Assembly: GCF_003385775.1 (NCBI RefSeq) | Contig: NZ_QRDP01000004.1 | Location: forward strand, 2,630,957 to 2,694,956 | DNA: 64,000 nucleotides | Source of the DNA: Parasphingopyxis lamellibrachiae | GTDB taxonomy: Bacteria > Pseudomonadota > Alphaproteobacteria > Sphingomonadales > Sphingomonadaceae | Reading direction: 5' to 3' | Part shown: piece by piece, positions 9,278 through 17,083 of the stretch | Layout: the number at the start of each line of letters is the position of its first letter | Numbering within the stretch: position 1 is the stretch's first letter | Program-made: the position numbers and the translations under genes | Notes under the pieces: generated by a model | Seen by the model: the letters and a program-made list of their open reading frames with translations, nothing else | Told to the model about the DNA's origin: nothing | The model's database searches: none

Positions 9278-10251
9278 CTTTTGTAATGCTCGCCCTTTAC
9301 CCAGCGCACGGTTCCCGATGACGCCCGCATGACGACGCTTTCGGTGGTCATGCAGCCCTTGCGCAGCCTTTTTACGCCATCCAGCATGGAGCCGTCCGTC
9401 ACGCCGGTTGCGGCGAAGATTACATCGCCTTTGGCGAGTTCTTTCAGCGTATAGATGCGGTCGAAATCCTCGTCGGGAATGCCCCATTTACGGGCGCGGG
9501 CTTTCTCGTCGTCATTGCGGAAGACAAGACGCCCCTGGAACTGCCCGCCGACGCAGCGCAACGCTGCTGCGGCAAGCACGCCTTCAGGCGCGCCGCCCTG
9601 GCCCATATAGACGTCGATCGTCGTGTCTTCGTCTGTCGTTGCGATCACGCCGGCGACATCGCCATCGGGAATCAGTTGAACGCCGCAGCCAATGCCGCGC
9701 AGTTCGGCAATCAACCCTTCATGGCGCGGGCGATCGAGGACGCAGGCGATAAGCTCGTTCGGTTTCACGCCCTTGGCCTTGGCGATCGCCTCGATATTTT
9801 CGGTGACCGATTTGGAAAGGTCGATCGTTCCCTCTGGATAACCCGGGCCGATTGCGATCTTGTCCATATAGGTATCGGGCGCATTGAGTAGGCAGCCCTC
9901 TTCGGCAATGGCCAGAACGGCCAGAGCGTTGGGGCCGGCTTTTGCAGTAATCGTCGTGCCTTCCAGCGGATCGAGCGCGATATCGACCTTGGGACTGCCC
10001 TTCGTTGCCTGGCCCACTTTTTCACCGATATAGAGCATCGGCGCTTCGTCGCGCTCGCCCTCGCCGATAACAACCGTCCCGTCGAAATCGAGCCCGTTAA
10101 ATGCAGTGCGCATGGCCTCGACGGCGGCGGCGTCGGCGGCTTTCTCGTTACCCCGTCCGATCAGGTGCGAGGCGGCGATTGCCGCCGCTTCGGTGACGCG
10201 CACCATTTCAAGAACGAGTACCCTGTCCAGAACTTCACTGGGCTGCGTCAT
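9274..10251 (-). CDS. glpX: class II fructose-1,6-bisphosphatase
   Basis: Hydrolyses fructose 1,6-bisphosphate to fructose 6-phosphate in gluconeogenesis. At 325 residues it has normal GlpX length. The metal/phosphate motif DPLEGTTITAKAGPNA, the early GEGERDEAPMLYIGEKVG loop and GQGGAPEGVLAAAALR are intact. ATG 10251 (MTQPSEVLDRV) matches family N-termini. The upstream neighbour hom is on the same strand 77 bp away, an arrangement seen in related bacteria, and the two are probably cotranscribed. Confidence 0.95.
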   Translation of the reverse strand: MTQPSEVLDRVLVLEMVRVTEAAAIAASHLIGRGNEKAADAAAVEAMRTAFNGLDFDGTVVIGEGERDEAPMLYIGEKVGQATKGSPKVDIALDPLEGTTITAKAGPNALAVLAIAEEGCLLNAPDTYMDKIAIGPGYPEGTIDLSKSVTENIEAIAKAKGVKPNELIACVLDRPRHEGLIAELRGIGCGVQLIPDGDVAGVIATTDEDTTIDVYMGQGGAPEGVLAAAALRCVGGQFQGRLVFRNDDEKARARKWGIPDEDFDRIYTLKELAKGDVIFAATGVTDGSMLDGVKRLRKGCMTTESVVMRASSGTVRWVKGEHYKS

Positions 10252-10328
10252 GTCTTGTATTCCCCTCTTTAGTTGGGCGCTGCGATAGGCGAGCCCTGTT
10301 ACATTGTCGAGAATGGCCGTGCCGGGAA

Positions 10329-11636
10329 CTACAGGTCCAGAATATGCATCAGCATCGGCTCGCCCGCCAGGCTTTGCGAGCCCCTGAGCCGCTCGAGCGC
10401 ATCGGCGACGCACCGTTCCGGCCCTTCGTGCGTGACCATGATCAGATGGACGACATCGTCGCTGCCCTCGCTCGGCGCTGCACCGCCCCGCTGGATCATG
10501 CTCTCGATCGAGACATTGGCATCGCGCATCGCGGCGGTGATTTCGGCCAGCACGCCGGGGCGGTCATGTACGGCAAAGCGCAGATAGGCCCGGCCGCGTC
10601 GCTCGCCGACATTAACGGGATCCGATGTGGTGAGGCGGGCAAAGGGCATGGCAAAGGCCGGGCCATATTCGCCGCGCGCAACATCGATCAGGTCCGCGAC
10701 AACCGCGCTGGCGGTCGGGCCTTCGCCCGCACCGGCGCCTTCGAAGAAGAGGCGGCCCACGAAATTGCCCTGCGCAACGATAGCATTGAGTGATCCTGCA
10801 ACATGCGCGAGGGGGTGTTTGCGCGGCACAAGGCAGCAATGGACGCGCTGGAAAAGCTTGCCGCCATTTGCTTCGGCCATGCCGACGAGCCGTACCTTGA
10901 AGCCCAGTGCGCGCGCCTCGGCAATGTCCGCCGCGATGACCTGCCGGATACCGCTGGTGGCAACGGAGTCGAAATCGAGCGCCGTGCCGAAAGACAGGCT
11001 GGCAAGAATGGCGAGCTTATGGGCTGCGTCGATACCGTCGATATCGAAGGTGGGATCGGCCTCCGCATAACCCAGCGCCTGCGCCTCGGCGAGTACATCG
11101 GAAAAATCGCCGCCCGCGCTTTCCATCTCGGTGAGGATATAATTGCAGGTGCCGTTAAGAATGCCGTACACCGAAGTAATGGCGTTCGCCGCAGCGCCTT
11201 CGCGCAACCCCTTGATAACCGGGATGCCGCCTGCAACCGCTGCTTCATATTTGAGCGCGACTTTCGCCTTTTCTGCCATTTCGGCGAGTTCGAGGCCATG
11301 ATGCGCGATCATCGCCTTGTTGGCGGTCACGAAGGATTTCCCGGCCTTCAGGGTGTCGCGGGCCAGGTTCAGCGCAGGACCATCCGATCCGCCGATGAGT
11401 TCGGCAACCACATCGACATCCGCGCGCGCCGCCAGCGCCGCGGAATCGTCTTCCCAGGCGAAGGGCGAGAGATCGACGCCGCGATCGCGACTGCGATCAC
11501 GCGCGGATACCGCGGTGATTTCGATGGGCCGCCCGGCGCGCCGTTCGATCAGCTCGCGATTCTCATCGAGCAGTTTGATAACGCCCGCACCAACGGTTCC
11601 CAATCCTGCAAGCGCCACGCGCAATGCTTCACTCAT
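10329..11636 (-). CDS. hom: homoserine dehydrogenase
   Basis: Reduces aspartate semialdehyde to homoserine for threonine and methionine synthesis. 435 residues: NAD(P)-binding GLGTVGAGVIKLL at the N-terminus, catalytic domain with KFEAAVAGGIPVI-like KYEAAVAGGIPVIKGLREG, the conserved YAEADPTFDIDGIDAAHK, and a C-terminal ACT domain (VHDRPGVLAEITAAMRD) that would mediate feedback inhibition by an amino acid. The start diverges from the nucleotidyltransferase gene with about 70 bp between. Confidence 0.95.
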   Translation of the reverse strand: MSEALRVALAGLGTVGAGVIKLLDENRELIERRAGRPIEITAVSARDRSRDRGVDLSPFAWEDDSAALAARADVDVVAELIGGSDGPALNLARDTLKAGKSFVTANKAMIAHHGLELAEMAEKAKVALKYEAAVAGGIPVIKGLREGAAANAITSVYGILNGTCNYILTEMESAGGDFSDVLAEAQALGYAEADPTFDIDGIDAAHKLAILASLSFGTALDFDSVATSGIRQVIAADIAEARALGFKVRLVGMAEANGGKLFQRVHCCLVPRKHPLAHVAGSLNAIVAQGNFVGRLFFEGAGAGEGPTASAVVADLIDVARGEYGPAFAMPFARLTTSDPVNVGERRGRAYLRFAVHDRPGVLAEITAAMRDANVSIESMIQRGGAAPSEGSDDVVHLIMVTHEGPERCVADALERLRGSQSLAGEPMLMHILDL

Positions 11637-11705
11637 TTCGGCTGCCCTTTAACTAATGACGGAGAGGCCTTAATTGTGTCCCGGTTCAAATGCTACCGGA
11701 CAAAT

Positions 11706-12503
11706 ATGATGACCGACCATCCTACACCCACAATCCTCGTGCTCGCCGGCAAACGTGACGGCAAGCTTGATCCGCTCGCCGAGCGTGCTGGCGTCAGCCA
11801 CAAGGCCGTTGTGCCAATTGCAGGCAGGCCGCTGATCGGTCATGTTCTGCAGACGCTGGAAGCCGCCTGGGACGATGCGAAGATCCTGATTTCGATCCAC
11901 GATCCCTCCGTTCTTGAGGATGTGGAAGAGGTGAAACGGCTGAAATCCGCCGGTCGGCTGGAAATGACGATGGCCCAGCATGGCATCGTTGAAAGCGTCG
12001 AGGCTGCGGCTGCTCAGGGCGGTTTTCCCTTGCTGATCACGACCGGCGATAATGTGCTGACAACGGTCGATGCGTTGCGCGCCGTCAATGCGGCGGGCCA
12101 TGATCGCGGCGCGGATGCCGTTCTCGGTCTGGCGCGGCGCGAAGATATTCAGGCCGCGCATCCCGATGGGCAGAGAAAATTTTACGAGTTCAAGGATATC
12201 GCGATCGCCAATTGCAATATTTACTGGCTGCGCAACGAGAAATCTTTGCAGGCGGCCGAGGCATTTCGCGACGGCGGGCAATTCATCAAGACGCCCGGTG
12301 CAATCCGCAAGGCGTTCGGCCTTTGGAACCTGATCCGTTTCCGTTTTCGGATGGATACGCTCTATGGCGCGATGGACCGGCTATCGAAGCGCTTTGGTGT
12401 ACGGGTCATCGCCCATGTGCTCGATGACGGGCGGCTGGCTATCGATGTCGACAATGAGCGAACCTACCGGGTGACCGAAGAATTGCTCGCCGCCGACGCC
12501 TGA
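11706..12503 (+). CDS. MobA-like nucleotidyltransferase family protein
   Basis: A 265-residue NTP-transferase-fold protein, with substrate unknown. It begins ILVLAGKRDGKLDPLAE, an altered version of the usual LAGG nucleotide loop, then KAVVPIAGRPLIGHVLQTL; LLITTGDNVLT supplies the acidic metal site. ATG 11706/11709 is taken as start. GTG 11676, in frame and 8 nt after a GAGG, is a credible alternative adding 10 residues. The open frame runs much further upstream opposite hom, which is antisense shadow. The last 40 bp overlap the end of alkB on the other strand. Confidence 0.78.
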   Translation: MMTDHPTPTILVLAGKRDGKLDPLAERAGVSHKAVVPIAGRPLIGHVLQTLEAAWDDAKILISIHDPSVLEDVEEVKRLKSAGRLEMTMAQHGIVESVEAAAAQGGFPLLITTGDNVLTTVDALRAVNAAGHDRGADAVLGLARREDIQAAHPDGQRKFYEFKDIAIANCNIYWLRNEKSLQAAEAFRDGGQFIKTPGAIRKAFGLWNLIRFRFRMDTLYGAMDRLSKRFGVRVIAHVLDDGRLAIDVDNERTYRVTEELLAADA

Positions 12504-13537
12504 AACCGGTCAAGCTCCGCATCCATCACACGAAACCAGAGCGGCGGGACGAAGGACAGTATGATCATCCCTGCAAGCCCATAGGGGAATTGCGGGATAT
12601 CGTCGTAATGGCGCAGCTTATAATAGGGCCTGTTCGACTGGTAATGATGGTCCGAATGGCGGCCCAGATTGAACATGTTGATGTTCGACAGGATATGGCT
12701 CGAGTTCCAGCTATGCTCGGGCCTGACGCGCGCATATTTGCCATCCGGCAAGCGTTTGCGCGCCATGCCATAATGCTCGGTATAGTTGATTGCCTCAAGC
12801 GCGACGATCGCGATGATGCTCTGGACGACGAACAGCAACAGGCTAAGCGGACCGAGCAGTAAGCCGATGCCCGTCATCAGAATGATGGTGAAGCCATGCC
12901 ATCTGAGCATATTGTTCCAGATCGACCATGCTGACAGGCCTTTGCGGGCCAGCCGTTCTTTCTCGAGGCCCCAGGCGCTGCGGAATCCGCCGATTATCGT
13001 GCGCGGCAAAAACGCGTAGAGTGTCTCTCCGCGCCGTGCCGTAGCCGGATCTTCGGGTGTGGCAACCCGCACATGGTGGCCGCGAACATGCTCGATGCAG
13101 AAATGGGAATAGCTGACGAGCGAGAGGAGGAGAAAGGCGAGCTGGCGCTTGCCGGCCCGGTTGCGGTGCATCAGCTCGTGCGCGGTAACGATGCCGACAA
13201 ATCCGCCATATTCGCCCATCAGAACTGCGAAGGCGGTGAACTCCCACCAAGTCAATGTGGTGATCGAAACGGCCCATAGGGCCCAGCCGACGAGAAGGAT
13301 GAAAGAGCCTGCTGTGACAATGACGATCAGGTCGTACCGCCGGGTAACGGCAGGCGTTAAGGCGGCGATCCGCTTTTCGGACGGCCAGCGCGACTCTCCC
13401 ACCAGATGTTCGGCGACGGGCAGCGCCAAATAGAGCAGCAGGACGAGTGCAACCAGCCACACCCCTCCGGCATAAAAGCCCCCAACGATGAGAAGTGCGG
13501 ACATAATTCCGATCAGATAGGCCGGCTGATAGCGCAT
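12464..13537 (-). CDS. alkB: alkane 1-monooxygenase (AlkB-type)
   Basis: A membrane di-iron hydroxylase that oxidises the terminal carbon of alkanes. 357 residues with about six hydrophobic segments. All histidine boxes are present: HELMH (120-124), EHVRGHH (149-155), the AlkB-type NYTEHYG (251-257) and LGRHSDHH (291-298). No rubredoxin or rubredoxin reductase gene, needed for electron supply, lies in this window. The coding end overlaps the convergent nucleotidyltransferase by 40 bp. It may act on medium-chain alkanes or related hydrocarbons; chain length is not readable. Confidence 0.92.
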   Translation of the reverse strand: MRYQPAYLIGIMSALLIVGGFYAGGVWLVALVLLLYLALPVAEHLVGESRWPSEKRIAALTPAVTRRYDLIVIVTAGSFILLVGWALWAVSITTLTWWEFTAFAVLMGEYGGFVGIVTAHELMHRNRAGKRQLAFLLLSLVSYSHFCIEHVRGHHVRVATPEDPATARRGETLYAFLPRTIIGGFRSAWGLEKERLARKGLSAWSIWNNMLRWHGFTIILMTGIGLLLGPLSLLLFVVQSIIAIVALEAINYTEHYGMARKRLPDGKYARVRPEHSWNSSHILSNINMFNLGRHSDHHYQSNRPYYKLRHYDDIPQFPYGLAGMIILSFVPPLWFRVMDAELDRFQASAASNSSVTR

Positions 13538-13592
13538 TTTGCCGATATAGGGATGGGCGATGGCCGTGACAATTTACCGGTTTGGTGCGCCC

Positions 13593-14039
13593 CTAGTTGG
13601 CGGTGTCGGCATCTACGCTGATCGTCACGCCGCGGCCATCGTCGCCTTCGATGCGAAAGGAGCGTTGATTGGGGCCCGTTTCGGTTTCAACGAGCCGCCG
13701 TTCGCCGGCCGTGACCTCTTCGCCCGTATTTTCATCGCCACCCGCCTGATTGGCGACATCGTCGCCTGCATCTTTGTCGGCTTCCTCCGCGGCCGCGTCC
13801 TCGGCCGGTGCGTCGTCGCCGCGAATGCCGGCGCGGATTTCATCGCGGATCGCGGAACGGACCGCATCGCGCGCGTCACGGACATTCTCACCGTCACCAT
13901 CCACCGAAATAATGACCGGAGGCTCATTGTCCGTCCAGTCTTCGATATTCCAGCCGATGGCCGCCACCGCGATAATGCCGCCGATTACGAGCGCCCGTTT
14001 TCTTCGTGGATCGGGCTCGGGGGAGGGTTCGGAAGTCAC
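13593..14039 (-). CDS. acidic single-pass membrane protein, unknown function
   Basis: A 148-residue protein with no family I recognise. Residues 1-14 are polar, 15-30 form one membrane helix (ALVIGGIIAVAAIGW), and the rest is a periplasmic or external region very rich in Asp, Glu and Ala with low-complexity stretches around residues 75-110. It ends with a possible beta segment (RRLVETETGPNQRSFRI). It starts at GTG 14039 behind AAGGA. Codon and base composition match neighbours, and both flanks are tight, so it is probably real. Confidence 0.6.
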   Translation of the reverse strand: MTSEPSPEPDPRRKRALVIGGIIAVAAIGWNIEDWTDNEPPVIISVDGDGENVRDARDAVRSAIRDEIRAGIRGDDAPAEDAAAEEADKDAGDDVANQAGGDENTGEEVTAGERRLVETETGPNQRSFRIEGDDGRGVTISVDADTAN

Positions 14040-14093
14040 GGCGTTATCCTTGTCTGTGTAGGCGCATCATATAGCAGAGTGATCGCGAACTAA

Positions 14094-14119
14094 AGGTGTA
14101 TTTGCCAACTAATACACCT
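14094..14119 (-). terminator. perfect hairpin between HCCA isomerase-like gene and acidic protein gene
   Basis: AGGTGTATT and AATACACCT form a perfect 9-bp stem with an 8-nt loop, six bases after the isomerase gene ends. On the minus strand it is followed by TTTAG, a weak T run. It could terminate the isomerase transcript or act as an operator for the following gene. Confidence 0.45.
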
Positions 14120-14124
14120 GATGT

Positions 14125-14736
14125 CTATCCGGCCCTTTCGATCGCCTTTTTCACGAGCGGCAGCTGGTCGTTGCCGAAATACATATCGTCGCCATTCACA
14201 AAGATCGATGGCGACCCATAGCCGCCGCGCGCGATCACTTCATCGGTGTTGGTGCGTAGCCTGAGCTTGACCGATTCGGTCTGTGACTGCGCGAGCAGGG
14301 CTGCGCCGTCCATGCCGATACTGTCAGCGATAGCCTCAAGCACGGCCGGGTCATCGAGATTCCGTTGCTCGCCGAAATAGGCGGCAAAAGCGGCGTCCGC
14401 GAACCGGGCCAGCGCCGCCTGATCGTCTTCCAGAGCGCAGCACAGCCGCATCGCATGCACGCTGCGCACCGGATGGTATTGAGATGGAAAGTTCATCGGC
14501 AGGCCCGACCACGCGGCCCAGTCTTTCAGGCTTTTGGCGTAATGCTGCGCCTTGGGGCCTGTGCTCTCTTCGCGCGCCGCATAGACGGCCTTGTTCACTG
14601 CATTGAACACGCCGCCCACCAGGATCGGCCGCCATGTCACCTCCGCGCCGGTCTCGGCAAGGATCGGCCGGATATTGTGAAAGGCCATATAGGTCCATGG
14701 GCTGGACAGATCGAAAAAGAATTCCACTTTGGTCAT
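14125..14736 (-). CDS. 2-hydroxychromene-2-carboxylate isomerase / DsbA-like GST-kappa family
   Basis: A 203-residue thioredoxin-fold protein of the HCCA isomerase family, which uses glutathione to isomerise an aromatic degradation intermediate. It opens MTKVEFFFDLSSPWTYMA, with the active-site Ser replacing the DsbA Cys pair, and ends with GGYGSPSIFVNGDDMYFGNDQLP, the conserved cis-Pro region and product loop. No other naphthalene-pathway gene is near, so the real substrate may be different. Upstream lies an unusual GTTGACAC direct repeat. Confidence 0.85.
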   Translation of the reverse strand: MTKVEFFFDLSSPWTYMAFHNIRPILAETGAEVTWRPILVGGVFNAVNKAVYAAREESTGPKAQHYAKSLKDWAAWSGLPMNFPSQYHPVRSVHAMRLCCALEDDQAALARFADAAFAAYFGEQRNLDDPAVLEAIADSIGMDGAALLAQSQTESVKLRLRTNTDEVIARGGYGSPSIFVNGDDMYFGNDQLPLVKKAIERAG

Positions 14737-14780
14737 AGAGTGCTGCTTTCGCTCCTGTCCTGATCCTCAATCCGGCTTTA

Positions 14781-14811
14781 CGGCCAAGTTGACACTGGTT
14801 GACACAGGCCG
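14781..14811 (-). promoter_or_regulatory. direct repeat in an inverted frame, upstream of HCCA isomerase-like gene
   Basis: GTTGACAC occurs twice, 2 bp apart (14788-14795 and 14798-14805), enclosed by CGGCC and GGCCG. It lies 45-75 bp upstream of the minus-strand isomerase start. The 10-bp repeat period places both copies on one face of the helix, as expected for a regulator site. No bound protein can be named. Confidence 0.35.
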
Positions 14812-14964
14812 GGGGTAGAGGGGCATCGGAAATCCCGGAAAACGGGGAATTTGTACTTTCGACTGTGACCTTTGCTGGAAGGTGGTCAGCTCCTCGTCCC
14901 GCCAGATCGCTTGGCTCGATATCCTTTGGTCTATGGCAATGCGCCAAGTGTTCCAGCCAATTTC

Positions 14965-15369
14965 CTACTTTGCAAGCAATCGCGCCTTTGCATCTTCAGG
15001 AATCGGAACAGGCTTGCCGCTCTCCAGATCGACATGGACATAGACGAGTTCGATAATCGCCCGCAGATCATCCTCGCCGCCCATCCCGTATAACCGGATT
15101 TCGATGGTCACGCTGCTGGAACCGATCCGGGTCGTAACAGCCGTGCCGTCAATCTCTTCATCCGCCCGGATTGGCTGTTTGAATTCCACCACCGCTTTGA
15201 CGACATGAAATTCCAGCGCATCGTCGCCGGTGAAATGCAAACCGATCGACCGCCAATATTCGGTGAGGATCAGGTCCGCATATTCCAGATAGCGCGAGTT
15301 GAACACGACCGACTGCGGATCGACCTCGGAATAGCGGACACGAAAACGATGGGTGAAGGGGGGCGACAT
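14965..15369 (-). CDS. acyl-CoA thioesterase (4HBT hotdog fold)
   Basis: A 134-residue single hotdog domain that should hydrolyse acyl-CoA thioesters. The N-terminus RVRYSEVDPQSVVFNSRYLEYAD carries the 4-hydroxybenzoyl-CoA thioesterase-type active-site Asp in a helix-start context. The start overlaps the stop of the upstream aminotransferase (TAATG), so the two are cotranscribed and likely coupled. Acyl specificity is not readable. Confidence 0.87.
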   Translation of the reverse strand: MSPPFTHRFRVRYSEVDPQSVVFNSRYLEYADLILTEYWRSIGLHFTGDDALEFHVVKAVVEFKQPIRADEEIDGTAVTTRIGSSSVTIEIRLYGMGGEDDLRAIIELVYVHVDLESGKPVPIPEDAKARLLAK

Positions 15370-16577
15370 TAGTCGGCGTCGGCACCCGCACTGTTCGACC
15401 GAAAGCCATCCAGATATTTCTTGATGTTCCGCGCCGCTTGCCGGATGCGCTGTTCATTCTCGACGAGGGCGATCCTCACAAAGCCTTCGCCTTCTTCGCC
15501 GAAACCGACGCCGGGGCTGACCGCGACCTGTGCATGCTGGAGCAGCTCCTTGGAAAACTCCATCGCGCTCATATGCGCGCATTGTTCGGGGATCGGGGCC
15601 CAGGCGAACATGCTGGCTTCGGGGGAAGGGACGTTCCAGCCCGCCCGTGCAAAGCTTTCGACCATCACGTCGCGGCGTTTCTTGTAGAGCGCGCGCACCT
15701 CGTCGATATGATCCTGCGGACCGTTGAGCGCGGCGGTCGCGGCGACCTGGATCGGCGTAAAGGCACCATAATCGAGATAGCTCTTCACCCGCGTCAGCGC
15801 GCTGATCAGATGTTCGTTGCCCACGGCAAAGCCCATGCGCCACCCGGCCATGCTGTAGGTTTTCGACATGCTGGTGAATTCAACGGCAACCTCTTTTGCG
15901 CCCGGCACCTGCAACAGCGAAGGCGTCGGCGTGTCGCCATAATAAAGTTCGGCATAGGCGAGATCGCTGATCACCCAGATTTCATGCTCGCGGGCAAACT
16001 CCACCACCTTGGTGTAGAAATCGAGATCGGCCACATAAGCCGTCGGGTTGGACGGATAGCCGATGACCAGCACCGATGGCTTCGGCACGCTATAAGCGAG
16101 CGAATATTTCAGCCGGTCAAAAAATTGCGGCCCCGGCTGGGCAGGGATGGAGCGGATCGCCGCACCCGCGATGATGAAGCCGAAGGTGTGGATCGGATAG
16201 CTGGGGTTCGGCGCGAGCACGACATCGCCGGGCGCCGTGATGGCCTGGGCAAGATTGGCCAGGCCCTCCTTGGAGCCAAGCGTGACAACGACTTCGCTAT
16301 CGGGGTCGAGGTCGACATCGAAGCGGCGCTTGTAATAGGCGGCCTGCGCTTTGCGGAGACCCGGAATGCCCTTGGACGCCGAATAGCGGTGCGCGGTCGG
16401 ATCGTTGGCGACTTCGCACAATTTGTCGATCACATGCTGGGCCGGGGGGCTGTCCGGATTGCCCATACCGAGATCGATAATATCCTCGCCGCGGGCGCGA
16501 GCCTCCGCCTTCATCGCGTTCACTTCGGCGAAGACATAAGGGGGCAGGCGGCGGATGCGGTAAAAGTCTGTGTTCAT
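15369..16577 (-). CDS. AlaC-type pyridoxal-phosphate aminotransferase
   Basis: A class I/II aminotransferase of 402 residues, most like AlaC (glutamate-pyruvate) or LL-diaminopimelate-type enzymes. The PLP lysine is K239 in TSMSKTYSMAGWRMGF; YPSNPT (174-179) and DLAYAE (205-210) are the conserved cofactor-binding motifs, and the C-terminal arginine region FVRIALVEN binds substrate carboxylate. It is followed by the coupled thioesterase gene. Substrate choice between alanine and diaminopimelate or branched substrates is inference. Confidence 0.88.
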   Translation of the reverse strand: MNTDFYRIRRLPPYVFAEVNAMKAEARARGEDIIDLGMGNPDSPPAQHVIDKLCEVANDPTAHRYSASKGIPGLRKAQAAYYKRRFDVDLDPDSEVVVTLGSKEGLANLAQAITAPGDVVLAPNPSYPIHTFGFIIAGAAIRSIPAQPGPQFFDRLKYSLAYSVPKPSVLVIGYPSNPTAYVADLDFYTKVVEFAREHEIWVISDLAYAELYYGDTPTPSLLQVPGAKEVAVEFTSMSKTYSMAGWRMGFAVGNEHLISALTRVKSYLDYGAFTPIQVAATAALNGPQDHIDEVRALYKKRRDVMVESFARAGWNVPSPEASMFAWAPIPEQCAHMSAMEFSKELLQHAQVAVSPGVGFGEEGEGFVRIALVENEQRIRQAARNIKKYLDGFRSNSAGADAD

Positions 16578-16656
16578 AGTCCTTCCCCTATACGCAATGG
16601 ATTGCCAATGTCATCGTCAATGTTGGTGGGGCAATATTGCAGGAAAAAGGGCGGTT

Positions 16657-17019
16657 ATGGCATTTTCGCTCAAAACCAAGATTACAACGCCAAGGCTGGC
16701 CGAAACGCGGGACTATTATGTTCGGGTTTTCGATATGGTTGTTGCCGAAGAATGGGACAGCCCGAACGACAAGGGTGTTATCCTCGCATTCCGGAACGGC
16801 AGGGAAGAGGCATTTCTCGAGATTTATGACGGCGAGGAGGCTCATGATTTTTCGGGGCTCAGCCTGCAGTTCAGGACGGGGAACCTCACCGCATTTGTGG
16901 AGCGTCTCGACCCCGGTATGGAGCGCCGGGGGCCGGTCGAACGACCATGGGGATCGCATTATCTGTATCTGACCGATCCGAATGGTGTCGCAATCATCGT
17001 CTATCAGGGCGGGCTATAG
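16657..17019 (+). CDS. VOC family protein
   Basis: A 120-residue glyoxalase/bleomycin-resistance-fold protein. It has LKTKITTPRLAETRDYYVRVF at the N-terminus and GSHYLYLTDPNGVAIIVYQGG at the end, the paired beta-alpha-beta units of this fold. ATG 16657 has AGGAAAAAGG in front; the frame is open further upstream, opposite the aminotransferase start, but that portion is not family-like. It precedes phaC by 64 bp on the same strand and could be cotranscribed. Confidence 0.8.
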   Translation: MAFSLKTKITTPRLAETRDYYVRVFDMVVAEEWDSPNDKGVILAFRNGREEAFLEIYDGEEAHDFSGLSLQFRTGNLTAFVERLDPGMERRGPVERPWGSHYLYLTDPNGVAIIVYQGGL

Positions 17020-17083
17020 CCGAACATGGCTTGCACCCGCCCGCGCATCGGATAGGCTGAGCCCAGGCAAAGGATTCGAAATC

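Noticed and set aside
10803-11705. Long upstream extension in frame with the nucleotidyltransferase
   Set aside because: It lies entirely opposite hom and shows no domain or ribosome site.
15438-16600. Plus-strand open frame opposite the aminotransferase
   Set aside because: Shadow frame; the minus strand holds a complete PLP enzyme.
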